DNA from: Gp7-AA6 sp036001245
Lineage (GTDB): Bacteria; Acidobacteriota; Thermoanaerobaculia; UBA5066; Gp7-AA6
Assembly: GCA_036001245.1 (NCBI GenBank)
Contig: DASYUL010000099.1
Span: 1-23,908, forward strand
Reading direction: 5' to 3'
DNA: 23,908 nt
Shown here: positions 6,813 through 15,087 of the stretch, in pieces
Position numbering within the stretch: the stretch's first letter is position 1
Layout of the letters: each line of letters opens with the position of its first letter
Position numbers and translations under genes: made by a program
Notes under the pieces: generated by a model
The model's database searches: none
What the model saw: only the letters and a program-made list of their open reading frames with translations
What the model was told of the DNA's origin: nothing

Positions 6813-7820
6813 GTGAGCGAGGGCAGGAAACAACAACTGGATCTCTTCGGCGAAAGTCCGCCTCCGCCGCCGCGACCCTCGTCGACCGAGGCCGACCGGC
6901 TCGCGCGGGAGCACGCCGAAGCGTCAGTCATCGCGGCGCGCCTGCCGGCCGGCGTGCGTTTCGGCACGAGCTCCTGGAGCTTTCCCGACTGGGCGGGGAT
7001 CGTGTACTCGCGCGTCACGAAGGTCACCGAGCTCGCACGCGAGGGGCTGCGCGAGTACGCGCTCCATCCGCTGCTGACGACGGTCGGCATCGACCGCAGC
7101 TACTACGCGCCGATTCCGCCGCAGGACCTCGTCCGTTACTCCGAACAGCTCCCTCCCGCGTTTCCCTGCTGCGCGAAGGCGCTCGAGCTCGTCACGTCGG
7201 CCGCGCGTCCGGCGCGCTCCGGCGGCCGCCCCGGCGAGCCCAACCCGGAGTTCCTGAACGCGCGTCTCTTCGAGGACGAGATGCTCGGGCCGTTCCGCGA
7301 CGTCTTCCGCGAGCACGCGGGCCCGTTCATCCTGCAGTTCCCTCCCGCGCCGAGGTCCCTGCGGATGTCCGCGCCGGAGTTCGCCGGGAAGCTGGAGCGT
7401 TTCCTCGCCGACCTCCCGAAGGACTTCCGTTACGCGATCGAGCTGCGCGACCCGACGTTCCTGACCGCGGACTATCGCGATGCGCTCGCCGCCCACGGCG
7501 CCGCGCACGTCTACAACTACGTCACCGCGATGCCGATGCCGGCGGAGCAGGCGAAGGCGATTCCGGTGAGCTCGGCGTCGTTCGCGGTCATCCGCCTACT
7601 GCTACGGCCGGGAACGACCTACGGAGAGCGGCGCGAAGAGATGATGCCGTTCAGCCGTCTCACCGACCAGAATCCCGAGATGAGAGAGCAGGTCGTTTCT
7701 CTGGCGCGAGCCGCGACGGACGCCGGCATTCCGGTCTCGGTCCTGGTGAACAACAAGGCGGAAGGGTGCTCACCGCTCACGATCCGCGCTCTGGCGGAGA
7801 TGCTGGGGTCAGGCGTGTAG
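6813..7820 (+). CDS. DUF72 (YecE-like) protein with N-terminal beta-clamp-like motif
   Basis: A 335-residue protein of the DUF72 family, a TIM-barrel-like family of unknown function. Landmarks are VRFGTSSWSFPDWAGIVYS near residue 50, the conserved IDRSYYAP, CCAKALELVTS, FILQFPP, and the C-terminal VLVNNKAEGCSP. The start is GTG 6813, giving MSEGRKQQLDLFGE; a long in-frame upstream extension is rejected because it is antisense to the permease gene. Residues 8-12, QLDLF, match the consensus of bacterial sliding-clamp-binding peptides (QL[SD]LF), followed by a proline-rich linker. The stop codon lies in repeat element B. Confidence 0.85.
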   Translation: MSEGRKQQLDLFGESPPPPPRPSSTEADRLAREHAEASVIAARLPAGVRFGTSSWSFPDWAGIVYSRVTKVTELAREGLREYALHPLLTTVGIDRSYYAPIPPQDLVRYSEQLPPAFPCCAKALELVTSAARPARSGGRPGEPNPEFLNARLFEDEMLGPFRDVFREHAGPFILQFPPAPRSLRMSAPEFAGKLERFLADLPKDFRYAIELRDPTFLTADYRDALAAHGAAHVYNYVTAMPMPAEQAKAIPVSSASFAVIRLLLRPGTTYGERREEMMPFSRLTDQNPEMREQVVSLARAATDAGIPVSVLVNNKAEGCSPLTIRALAEMLGSGV

Positions 7821-7865
7821 TTTGGTATTTTGGCCGGAAATTACCAAGATACACGCCTGACCCCA
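7804..7865. repeat. Repeat element B: 16-bp perfect inverted repeat
   Basis: TGGGGTCAGGCGTGTA (7804-7819) and TACACGCCTGACCCCA (7850-7865) are exact reverse complements. The stem nearly continues inward (TTGGTATTTT against AAATTACCAA), leaving a small loop around GGCCGG. The left arm encodes the last codons and TAG of the DUF72 gene. It lies between convergent genes and may terminate both. TGACCCCA at its right end also occurs in element A (5230-5237), suggesting related REP-like elements. Confidence 0.82.
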
Positions 7866-7888
7866 GTCAGCCAAGAGCCGAGAGCGAC

Positions 7889-10144
7889 TTACAGCTGAAA
7901 CGCGTAAGAGAGCTTCAGGAACAACTGCCGGCCGGACTTCTCGAGCTGGTCGTTGTCGGAAAGCGTCCGCGTGTCGCCGTAGCCGAGAAACACGACCGAC
8001 TGCCAGTTGAGCTTGTAAGCGAGGAGAAAGGACCCGCTGAAGTCGCGGCTCTCGGAGTCGACGTCGAACGTGTAGAGCGACGAGTCCCGTTTCGTCGAGA
8101 CGTACTGGCCGATCGCCCGGACGAACGCCCGCGCCGTGAAGGTGTACTGTGTCCGTAGGCGCGCGACGGACGCGGTGAAGAGACGCCCGCTCCGACCGTT
8201 TTCCGCGTCCACGTCGAGATAACGACGGCTCCCGTCGAACCGCAGCTCCAGATGGTCGGTCGGCCGGACGACCGCGAACCCGTTCAGGCTCCATCCGGTT
8301 CCCGGCCGGAAGTTCGCGAAGTCCACTTCTTCCCCGATCCAGCCGTTGACCCCGAACCCGTTGAAGACGCGCGAAGGGAACGCCTCGATCTGGTAGATGA
8401 GCTGCGTGCGGTCGAACGTCCTCGCGCCGGCGCGAACCTTGTCGAAGCCGACGCGGAGCCGGACGAACGAGTTCAGAAGCGCGTCCATCCCGATGCCGGG
8501 GGAGATCTGCCGGAAGATTAGCGCGCCGTCCTGTTGCGCCTGGTAGTCCGCGATGAGGTAGGTCCGGAGCCGCCGGACCGGCCCGGTCGGGCGGAAGGTC
8601 CAGCCCGCCTCGCCGTAGTTCTCACGGAACCCGACCTGGGGAATGAAGCCGTTGTCGGCGCGGAACTCGTCGCCGAAGTCGTTGTACTGCGTGAAGAAGT
8701 CGAACGTGCGGGTGGAGTGAGACCACCAGATCTGGCCGGCGTGGCCCGAGAGCTTCTGGCCGTTCCACTCGCCCGTGAGTTCCGGACGGTTCGGCGTCTT
8801 GCTGCTCGAGAAGAGGATCTGCCCCGTGATCGTGTCCTGGTCGGAGAGGCTCCAGCGGAAGTCGGGACCAAAGACCCGGTTGTATCCGCCGCCGTCGCCG
8901 TCGCGGATCTCGCGGTCCGTCGCGAGGAAGCTCACGAAAGACTGCCCGAGCTCGTGCCGCACGCGGCCGATCGCCGCGATCATGCGGTAATCCTGGTCCG
9001 CGAGGTCGGAGAAGTTCGGACCCGGCAGGATGACACTCCCGCCGCCGCGGTCGTCCACGACGAGGGCGGTGTAGGCGGTGTGCCCGATCTTTCCGGTCGC
9101 GCGGGCGCCCCACCGCGGCGACGTGATCGTCCGCGTGTAGACGGCCTTGATCGGCGTCGAGAAGAGCTCGATCCCCTCAAGGAAGAACGGCCGCTTCTCC
9201 GGGAAGAACAGAGCGAACCGCTCGTTGGCGCCGATCTGCGCGACGTCGGACTCAATCTGCGAGAAGTCCGGGTTGATCGTCGCGTCGATCGCTGTGTTCA
9301 CGCCCGGCGTCCACTTGACGTCGACCCCGGCGTCCGGCTCGATGGACTCGTTCTCGAGCGGGGAGCCGAGCTCGTCCCGCGGGAACGCGTCCTGGCTCGC
9401 GGTCGCGTACGGTGCGACTACGAGATGTCCCCCAGAGGGCAGCCCGGTCAAACCAGTGAGCGGGTTCGAGCGGCAGATGAAGCAGGTTCCGCCGCGCGGG
9501 AGCTTCGTCGAGAAGAACTGGTAGCGGAACTGTCGCGGGTGGTTCCGATACAGCATGATGTTCCACTGCTGCGGGTCCTGCTTCTTGTACCGGAGCGACG
9601 AGAACGGGATCCGCAGCTCGAGCACCCAGCCCTGCGGCGTGATGCGCGCGGCGGAGTCCCAGAAGTAGTCGGGCGAGTCGTCCTCACCGCTCGCGTCGTC
9701 GGTGTTGGCGTCGTACTGGATCCCGTGCGGGTTGGCGAGGAAGAGGATCGCCCGCCGCGCCTCGCCCTGCGTGTCGAGGATGATCCCGCCGTAGTCCGTC
9801 GAGCTCGGCACGTTGTCGCGGTCGCCGTAGGGCGCGCGGATCTGACCCGGCTCCGGGTCCGCGAACTCGAACCCGGCGTACAGAAACTTCTCGTCGTACG
9901 TCAGGTAGCCGACGTTCTGGACCTTCGGCTCGACGCTGTCTCCCGGGTTCGTTTCGTACCAGGCGGTTACTTTTGTCACACCGGCCCAGCCGGGGTCCGA
10001 GAGGTTGCCGTCCACGACGATCGGCCCGCTCGCGCGCGTGATCGGGATTGGCACTCCCTGCTCGGGGTTCGCCGCGCCGAGCGCCGCAGCGGCGAGGAGC
10101 ACGGATACTGCGAGGCAGGTACGAATACCTTCGTGGAGCGACAC
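7889..10144 (-). CDS. DUF5916 outer-membrane beta-barrel protein with CBM9-like N-domain
   Basis: About 751 residues. After a signal peptide (hydrophobic run LAVSVLLAAAALGAA) comes a CBM9-like beta-sandwich of about 200 residues: PIVVDGNLSDPGW, then LYAGFEFADPE and WVLELRIPFSSLRY. The DUF5916 part follows, with DAGVDVKWTP and the characteristic ATINPDFSQIESD and RPFFLEGIELF. The C-terminal ~400 residues alternate polar and hydrophobic positions as in a beta-barrel and end LSYAFQL, a typical terminal outer-membrane strand. It probably sits in the outer membrane and may bind or pass glycans, but no substrate can be named. GTG 10144 is preferred because it places a short basic n-region before the signal core; the frame stays open to a TTG at 10186. 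Confidence 0.88.
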   Translation of the reverse strand: MSLHEGIRTCLAVSVLLAAAALGAANPEQGVPIPITRASGPIVVDGNLSDPGWAGVTKVTAWYETNPGDSVEPKVQNVGYLTYDEKFLYAGFEFADPEPGQIRAPYGDRDNVPSSTDYGGIILDTQGEARRAILFLANPHGIQYDANTDDASGEDDSPDYFWDSAARITPQGWVLELRIPFSSLRYKKQDPQQWNIMLYRNHPRQFRYQFFSTKLPRGGTCFICRSNPLTGLTGLPSGGHLVVAPYATASQDAFPRDELGSPLENESIEPDAGVDVKWTPGVNTAIDATINPDFSQIESDVAQIGANERFALFFPEKRPFFLEGIELFSTPIKAVYTRTITSPRWGARATGKIGHTAYTALVVDDRGGGSVILPGPNFSDLADQDYRMIAAIGRVRHELGQSFVSFLATDREIRDGDGGGYNRVFGPDFRWSLSDQDTITGQILFSSSKTPNRPELTGEWNGQKLSGHAGQIWWSHSTRTFDFFTQYNDFGDEFRADNGFIPQVGFRENYGEAGWTFRPTGPVRRLRTYLIADYQAQQDGALIFRQISPGIGMDALLNSFVRLRVGFDKVRAGARTFDRTQLIYQIEAFPSRVFNGFGVNGWIGEEVDFANFRPGTGWSLNGFAVVRPTDHLELRFDGSRRYLDVDAENGRSGRLFTASVARLRTQYTFTARAFVRAIGQYVSTKRDSSLYTFDVDSESRDFSGSFLLAYKLNWQSVVFLGYGDTRTLSDNDQLEKSGRQLFLKLSYAFQL

Positions 10145-10337
10145 CGTCTGCTTAGACGTGGCGTTTTCGAAAAAGTTTTGGCCCAAAAAACGCGCCCCTC
10201 ACCCCGACCCTGCGAGTGGGGAGACGAGAGCGGCGCGGGGCTTCCGGACGGAGCATTCATCCCTCGTTCACGGGGTCGCGAATAGCGTGTGCCCTCGCGA
10301 AGGCGCGAATCTCTCGCGCGCTTCGAGGAGGCGACAA

Positions 10338-10562
10338 ATGAAACGATCCCTCGTTCGGGTTCTCTCGCTCGTCGGGGTGCTGGCCGTCCCGGCGGGTCTC
10401 ATCGCTCAGGCTGCGGCGGCACCCACTCCTTCAACGACCGTCGAAAAGAAGACCGCGACGACGATGAAGAAGAAGCGGGCGCGTAAGCATCACAGAAAGA
10501 CGATGCATCACCACAAGTCGACGACGATGGCTCCCGCTCCGACTCCGGTCCCCAAGAAGTAG
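10338..10562 (+). CDS. Small secreted His/Lys-rich basic protein
   Basis: A 74-residue protein starting at ATG 10338 with an excellent Shine-Dalgarno (GAGGAGG, about 7 bases upstream). Residues 1 to ~27 form a signal peptide (MKRSLVRVLSLVGVLAVPAG, cleavage near AQA-AA). The remaining ~47 residues are low complexity: Thr/Pro-rich, then a very basic KKKRARKHHRK and MHHHK cluster, ending in APAPTPVPKK. The composition resembles acid-shock-type or metal-binding periplasmic peptides, but no homology is claimed. It is followed by a clear intrinsic terminator, which supports a real monocistronic gene. The gene is too small and biased for a firm function. Confidence 0.75.
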   Translation: MKRSLVRVLSLVGVLAVPAGLIAQAAAAPTPSTTVEKKTATTMKKKRARKHHRKTMHHHKSTTMAPAPTPVPKK

Positions 10563-10590
10563 CGAATCGACGCCAGCCGAGAAAGCGAAG

Positions 10591-10613
10591 AGCCGGGCGC
10601 TGCCCGGCTTTTT
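10591..10613 (+). terminator. Rho-independent terminator
   Basis: AGCCGGGC (10591-10598) pairs perfectly with GCCCGGCT (10602-10609) across a 3-nt loop, followed by a run of T to 10613. It lies 28 bp after the small secreted protein gene and ends before the convergent permease gene. Confidence 0.9.
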
Positions 10614-10633
10614 GCTTCGTGCGCAGGTCGCCT

Positions 10634-11938
10634 CTATCTCATCGCCTCCATCGGCGAGAGCCGCGAGGCGCGGATCGCGGGATACATGCCGAAAACGAGG
10701 GCGAGCGCGAGCGCCGTCGTCCAAGCGATCAACAAGCCGACGGGATTCACGATCAGGCCATAGGGAAATTTCGGCGACAGCGCCTGGCAGACCGCGGCGC
10801 CGGCGACCGTCCCGGCGAACGCACCGACGCAGGCGAGCACCAGTGCTTCCAGGATGAACTGGATGAAGACCTCGTGGTCCGAGGCGCCCATCGCCTTGCG
10901 CAGGCCGATCTCGTAGCGGCGGTCGGAGAACGAGATCAGCATTACCGACAGCACGCCGACCCCGCCGACGAGGAGCACCGTCGCGGCGAGGCTCATGAGA
11001 ACGATCGTCCAGCCGCGCATCTGGTCGAGGAAGTTCTGGTAGGAACGCGCGAGCTCCTCCGCGAGGTCGGTGACCTCCACGTCCTCGATGTTGTGGTGCG
11101 CCTGCTTGGCGCGGCCGATCATCGTCGCCGACACTTCCGCGAGGTCCTTCTTCGACGCGAGCTTCACGGCGACGTGCACGAGCTCGTGCTTCGGATCGAT
11201 GCGGTCCATGTACGTCTCGATCGGGATCAGGATGCCGTTCGCGTCGTAGTAGTTCTCGTCGCTGAAGATCTGGCCGGTCGCGAGGATCCCGACGATCCGG
11301 AAGCGGATACCTTCGACCGTGATGTCGCGGCCAACCGGATCGGATCCGCCGAAGAGCTTCGAGCCGAGCGTCGCGCCGACGACGGCCACCGTGCTGCGGC
11401 GCCGCTGGTCGTCCTCCGTCAACCCGCGACCGATGCCGATCGGCCGGTTCATCCACTGCGCGTAGTCGTGTGTGACGCCGACGATCCAGAGACGCTCGGT
11501 GCCGCCGGGCACGCGCACCGCCGAGCGCTTCTGGGCCCGCGGCAGGAACGCGAGCGCCTTCGGGTGCGGCGCCGTCAGCCGCGGCAGGTCCTCGTAGCGC
11601 AGCCCCGGGCTCATCGCGAAGCGCTTCTGCTCCTCCGTCGTTTCCGGCGATTTCGGCGCGACCATGATCGTTCCGTCCCAGCTCATGCCGGCGAAGCCGG
11701 TGCCGACCTTGTCCATGACGCCGTCCAGGACCGACGTCATCACGACGAGCGCGAAGACTCCGAGCATGAGGAGCGTCAGCGTCAGGAGGGAGCGGAGCTT
11801 GTGCGCCCAGAGCTCGATGAATCCGGTCCGGATGACCTCTCCGTACAGCGCGAGCCGCGCCCCGAGAGACAGAGGAGGAGAGGCTGGCCGGGAAACGGTC
11901 GACGGGAGACGGGAGACGGAGGCGGCCTCGCTATTCAT
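10634..11938 (-). CDS. MacB-type ABC transporter permease (second permease of operon)
   Basis: A 434-residue MacB/FtsX-like permease: one N-terminal helix (LRSLLTLTLLMLGVFALVVM), a periplasmic MacB core domain of about 230 residues (DPVGRDITVEGIRFRIVGIL), then three C-terminal helices from about residue 310 with SDRRYEIGLRKAMGAS, ending in the family signature YPAIRASRLSPMEAMR. It would pair with the other permease and the ATPase to drive export or periplasmic mechanotransmission. The ATG at 11938 overlaps the upstream permease's TAG by 8 nt. The first ~25 residues before the helix are unusually low complexity because codons 7-16 coincide with a heptamer tandem repeat. Confidence 0.9.
   Translation of the reverse strand: MNSEAASVSRLPSTVSRPASPPLSLGARLALYGEVIRTGFIELWAHKLRSLLTLTLLMLGVFALVVMTSVLDGVMDKVGTGFAGMSWDGTIMVAPKSPETTEEQKRFAMSPGLRYEDLPRLTAPHPKALAFLPRAQKRSAVRVPGGTERLWIVGVTHDYAQWMNRPIGIGRGLTEDDQRRRSTVAVVGATLGSKLFGGSDPVGRDITVEGIRFRIVGILATGQIFSDENYYDANGILIPIETYMDRIDPKHELVHVAVKLASKKDLAEVSATMIGRAKQAHHNIEDVEVTDLAEELARSYQNFLDQMRGWTIVLMSLAATVLLVGGVGVLSVMLISFSDRRYEIGLRKAMGASDHEVFIQFILEALVLACVGAFAGTVAGAAVCQALSPKFPYGLIVNPVGLLIAWTTALALALVFGMYPAIRASRLSPMEAMR
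11891..11918. repeat. Heptamer tandem repeat, 4 units
   Basis: Four 7-bp units, GGAAACG GTCGACG GGAGACG GGAGACG (plus strand), with the last two identical. They lie in the 5' end of the second MacB-type permease gene, in the cytosolic tail before the first membrane helix. Unit length and copy number match the repeat in the CHRD gene, though the sequence differs. Confidence 0.65.
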
Positions 11939-13178
11939 AGCGCAGCGCCTCCATCGGCGACAGCCGCGCGGCCTTGAACGCGGGGTAAAGGGCGAACAGG
12001 AACCCGAACGCGGTCGCGAGGAGGAACGCGAAAAGAAAGCTCTTCGGGTCCATGTAGAGGGGGATCCCGATCGCGCCGGTGATGATCTTCGAGAAGCCGA
12101 TCCCCGCGAGCAGTCCCACGACTGCGCCGAGCCCGGAGACGAGCAGCGCCTCCGTCATGATCTCCTTGAAGATCTCCTTGCCGGGCGCGCCGATCGCCAT
12201 CTTCACGCCGACTTCCCGCACGCGCTCTTTCAGCGACGCCATCTGGATGTTGACGTTGACGATGCCGCCGCCGAGGATCGAGAGGATCCCCGAAAGCCAG
12301 AAAATGATGTTGTAGGCCTCGTTCTGGCTGCGCCGCCTCTTCATGCGGGCGTTGACGTCGTCGAGGCGGAAGTCCTGCTGCAGGCGGTGGTTCGCGGTGA
12401 GCAGGCCGGAAAGGTTCTTGGAGAACTTCGCGATCACGTCGACGTCGCGCATCTTGAACGTCACGCGATCGAGCCGCTGGTAGGCGTCCCCCTCGAAGCG
12501 GCGCGTCACGAGAGTCGCGGGCACCGCGATGATGCGGTTGCGCCAGCGGAAAATGTTGTTCTGGTTCTTGCGGAAGCGGAACACGCGCTCGTGGAAGAGC
12601 CCGACGACCTTCACTGGGACGTCGCCGACGCGGATCGTAGACCCGAGCGCGTCGCCGTGCGGGAAGAAGACCGCGGCGGCCTCCGTCCCGAGGATTGCAA
12701 CCGGCGCGCCGTAGGCGAGGTCCTCGTTCGAGAAACCGCGCCCTTCTGCGACCTCGTAGCCCTCCGTCGCAAGGAACTCCCCGCCGATGCCGGAGACCCG
12801 GCGCTCCTGGTCGGCGTACGCGGAGCGCACCCGCGCCTGCGCCGACTTGATCTGGCTCGCGCCGGCCACGACCTCGCGGTCGAGGTCGATCCCGTCGTAC
12901 GCATCCTGCGCGCGCAGCCCCAGGTTCGCCGTCTGCAGCGCCGACGGGCGACCGTCGTTCACGATGGGGTTCGGCTGGACGTTCAGCTTGTCCAGACCGC
13001 CCAGGCGCACGTACAGATCGTCGGCGCGGCGCCGCTGGCTGTCGGAGATCGAGAATCCACCCAGAACCGCCGCAACGCCGAGGATGACGCCGAGCGCCTG
13101 GAGGGCCGAGCGCGCCGGGTTCTCGCGCATCTCGACCCACGAGTTCCGGACTCGCTCGCGGAAGGCGCCGGAGAACAT
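11931..13178 (-). CDS. MacB-type ABC transporter permease (first permease of operon)
   Basis: A 415-residue MacB/FtsX-family permease. It has an N-terminal helix (SALQALGVILGVAAVLGGFS), a large periplasmic MacB core (RVSGIGGEFLATEGYEVAEG, LGSTIRVGDVPVKVVGLF), and three C-terminal helices from about residue 285 with LKERVREVGVKMAIGAPG, ending YPAFKAARLSPMEALRYE. Its ATG (13178-13176) shares one base with the ATPase TGA, and its TAG overlaps the next permease start, so the three genes are tightly coupled. Two non-identical permeases suggest a heterodimer rather than the homodimer of E. coli MacB. Confidence 0.9.
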   Translation of the reverse strand: MFSGAFRERVRNSWVEMRENPARSALQALGVILGVAAVLGGFSISDSQRRRADDLYVRLGGLDKLNVQPNPIVNDGRPSALQTANLGLRAQDAYDGIDLDREVVAGASQIKSAQARVRSAYADQERRVSGIGGEFLATEGYEVAEGRGFSNEDLAYGAPVAILGTEAAAVFFPHGDALGSTIRVGDVPVKVVGLFHERVFRFRKNQNNIFRWRNRIIAVPATLVTRRFEGDAYQRLDRVTFKMRDVDVIAKFSKNLSGLLTANHRLQQDFRLDDVNARMKRRRSQNEAYNIIFWLSGILSILGGGIVNVNIQMASLKERVREVGVKMAIGAPGKEIFKEIMTEALLVSGLGAVVGLLAGIGFSKIITGAIGIPLYMDPKSFLFAFLLATAFGFLFALYPAFKAARLSPMEALRYE

Positions 13179-13864
13179 CAGGCGACTTTGGATTCGCTGG
13201 CGACGCGGCCGTCGTGGATCTCGACCTGGCGGCTCGCGAGCGCGGCGATCGAAAGGTCGTGCGTGACGATCAGGATCGTGTTGCCCTGGCGGTGCAGCTC
13301 GCTGAAGAGCTCCAGCACCTCGTGGCCCGTCTTCGAATCGAGCGCGCCGGTCGGCTCGTCCGCGAGCAGCATCGCCGGCTCGTTTGCGAGCGCGCGCGCG
13401 ACCGCGACGCGCTGCCGCTGTCCGCCGGAGAGCGCGGAGGGCAACGACTTCGCCTTCTCCGGGATGCCCACGCGCTCGAGCAGCTCCATCGCTCGGCGGT
13501 GGCGCTCCTTGCGGCGGACTCCGGCGTAGAGCATCGGCAGCTCGACGTTGCGCAGCACCGACGCCTTCGGCAGCAGGTTGTAGAGCTGGAAGACGAAGCC
13601 GATCTTGTGGTTGCGGATTCGCGCGAGCTCGGCGTTCGAGAGCCCGTCCACGCGCTCCCCGTCGAACGCGTAGCTGCCGCTCGTCGGCTTGTCGAGGCAT
13701 CCGAGGATCGCCATCAACGTCGACTTGCCGGACCCCGACGGCCCGATGAGCGCGAGAAACTCGCCGCGCTCGACGGTGAGGTCGATGCCGCGAAGTGCGC
13801 GAACCGCAACGCCGTTGCCCCCGAAAGTCTTCGTGAGGTCCGTTGTCTCGATGATTGGAATCAC
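13178..13864 (-). CDS. MacB/LolD-type ABC transporter ATPase
   Basis: A 228-residue ATP-binding subunit with Walker A GPSGSGKST (41-49), Q-loop Q93, signature LSGGQ (145-149), Walker B MLLADEP with catalytic Glu (E170), a D-loop and VTHD switch histidine. Length and motifs fit the MacB/LolD/FtsE group, which power FtsX-type permeases. GTG 13864 is chosen: it lies two bases after the adaptor's TAA, with a purine-rich GAAGGACGAGG upstream inside the adaptor gene. A longer upstream frame is a shadow of the adaptor gene. Confidence 0.95.
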   Translation of the reverse strand: MIPIIETTDLTKTFGGNGVAVRALRGIDLTVERGEFLALIGPSGSGKSTLMAILGCLDKPTSGSYAFDGERVDGLSNAELARIRNHKIGFVFQLYNLLPKASVLRNVELPMLYAGVRRKERHRRAMELLERVGIPEKAKSLPSALSGGQRQRVAVARALANEPAMLLADEPTGALDSKTGHEVLELFSELHRQGNTILIVTHDLSIAALASRQVEIHDGRVASESKVA

Positions 13865-13866
13865 GA

Positions 13867-15087
13867 TTAGTCGTCCTCGTCCTTCTCGATCTTCTTCTTC
13901 GTCGGGTCTTCGAGAGACACCTGCTCGCCGGGTTTCAACCCGGCGAGGATCTCGACGCGCTCGAGCGTCGCGACGCCTGCCTTCACCGGCACGACGTCGT
14001 AGTACTCCTTCCAGTGATCCGCAAGCCAGATGAACTTGCTGCGACCGGAGAGCCCGTCGCGCGCCGCAGCGATCTGCTGCGGCTTCAGGCTCGCCTTCAG
14101 GCGGAACGCGACCGTCTCGCCCTCGCGCCGCTGGAGCGCCTCGAGCGGGATCGAGACCGCCTTGTCGCGCTTCGTCCCGAGGATCTCGACGTTCGCGCTC
14201 ATCCCGGTCTTGAAGTGCTCGCCGAGCTCGTCGAGCGCGATCTCGACCTTGAACACCTTGATCTTCTCGACGAGCTCCGCGGCGGGGGCGACGAAGCTGA
14301 CCTTGCCGGTGAAGACCTTCTGCGGGTACGCGTCGAGCGTGATGCGCACCGGCTGCCCAACCTCGACCTTCGCGATGTCGACCTCGTTCAGGTTGACCCG
14401 GATGATGAGCGACTTCAGGTCCGCGACCGTGAAGAGCGCCGTCCCCTCGTTGAACGACGACACTCCGGACGTCACCGTCTGACCGAGCTCGACGCCCCGC
14501 TTGATCACGACGCCGTTCATCGGGCTCGTGACGCGCGCCTTCTGCGACGCGGCGTTGCCGGAGATCGGTATGCCGCGGTCCTGGACGATCTGGTAGCGCA
14601 TCTGCGCGGCGCGGAGGATGGACGCCGCCAGGTCGCGCTTGTTCTGCGCGATCTTCAACGCCTCGCCGCCGATCAACCCGGAGTCGAAGAGCGCCTTCTG
14701 CGAGGCGAGCTCGCGGTCGGCGTCCTGGAGCCTGAGTGTCCCTTCGCTGACGCCGGCCTTCACGTCCGACAGCGACTGCGCCTGGTTGACGTCGGGCTCG
14801 ATCTCCGCGAGAACGTCGCCGACGCGAACGACCGCTCCGTCGCGGACCCGCAGTCCGACGACGCGACCCGACACCGGCGACTTGACGTCGACTTTCGTGA
14901 CCGGATCGACGACGCCGACCTCCCGGACCGAGACCTGGAGGTCTTCGGCCTGGACCTTTCCGAGCCGGAACGGGAGCTCTCCCGCGCCCTTCGGCTTGTC
15001 CTTCGCCCGCATGGCGACGACCGCCCCGCCCGCGACGATCACCGCGAGGGCGCCGAGCACGATCCAACGCTTCTTTTTCTTGGTCAT
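13867..15087 (-). CDS. HlyD/MacA-family periplasmic adaptor protein
   Basis: A 406-residue membrane-fusion protein, first gene of the operon. A short basic N-terminus (MTKKKKR) precedes one membrane helix or uncleaved signal (WIVLGALAVIVAGGAVVAM). Two lipoyl-like half-motifs (SPVSGRVVGLRVRDGAVVRV near residue 70 and TSPMNGVVIKRGVELGQ near 195) flank a helical hairpin rich in Ala, Gln and Lys. Beta-barrel and membrane-proximal domains follow. The tail is highly charged (KKKIEKDEDD). It would link the MacB-type pump to an outer-membrane channel, but no TolC-like gene is in this window. Start ATG 15087 has a clear GAGGG Shine-Dalgarno. Cargo could be a macrolide, lipopeptide, siderophore or lipoprotein; the sequence does not say. 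Confidence 0.92.
   Translation of the reverse strand: MTKKKKRWIVLGALAVIVAGGAVVAMRAKDKPKGAGELPFRLGKVQAEDLQVSVREVGVVDPVTKVDVKSPVSGRVVGLRVRDGAVVRVGDVLAEIEPDVNQAQSLSDVKAGVSEGTLRLQDADRELASQKALFDSGLIGGEALKIAQNKRDLAASILRAAQMRYQIVQDRGIPISGNAASQKARVTSPMNGVVIKRGVELGQTVTSGVSSFNEGTALFTVADLKSLIIRVNLNEVDIAKVEVGQPVRITLDAYPQKVFTGKVSFVAPAAELVEKIKVFKVEIALDELGEHFKTGMSANVEILGTKRDKAVSIPLEALQRREGETVAFRLKASLKPQQIAAARDGLSGRSKFIWLADHWKEYYDVVPVKAGVATLERVEILAGLKPGEQVSLEDPTKKKIEKDEDD

Noticed and set aside
10187..10337. A gene or clear regulatory element in the gap before the small secreted protein
   Set aside because: Only a degenerate CTCACCCCGACCC-type repeat fragment and the Shine-Dalgarno were seen; no frame with a credible start.
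11931..13700. Extension of the first MacB-type permease upstream to 13700
   Set aside because: The extra segment is an out-of-frame shadow of the ATPase gene; ATG 13178 overlaps the ATPase stop and starts the family's N-terminus.
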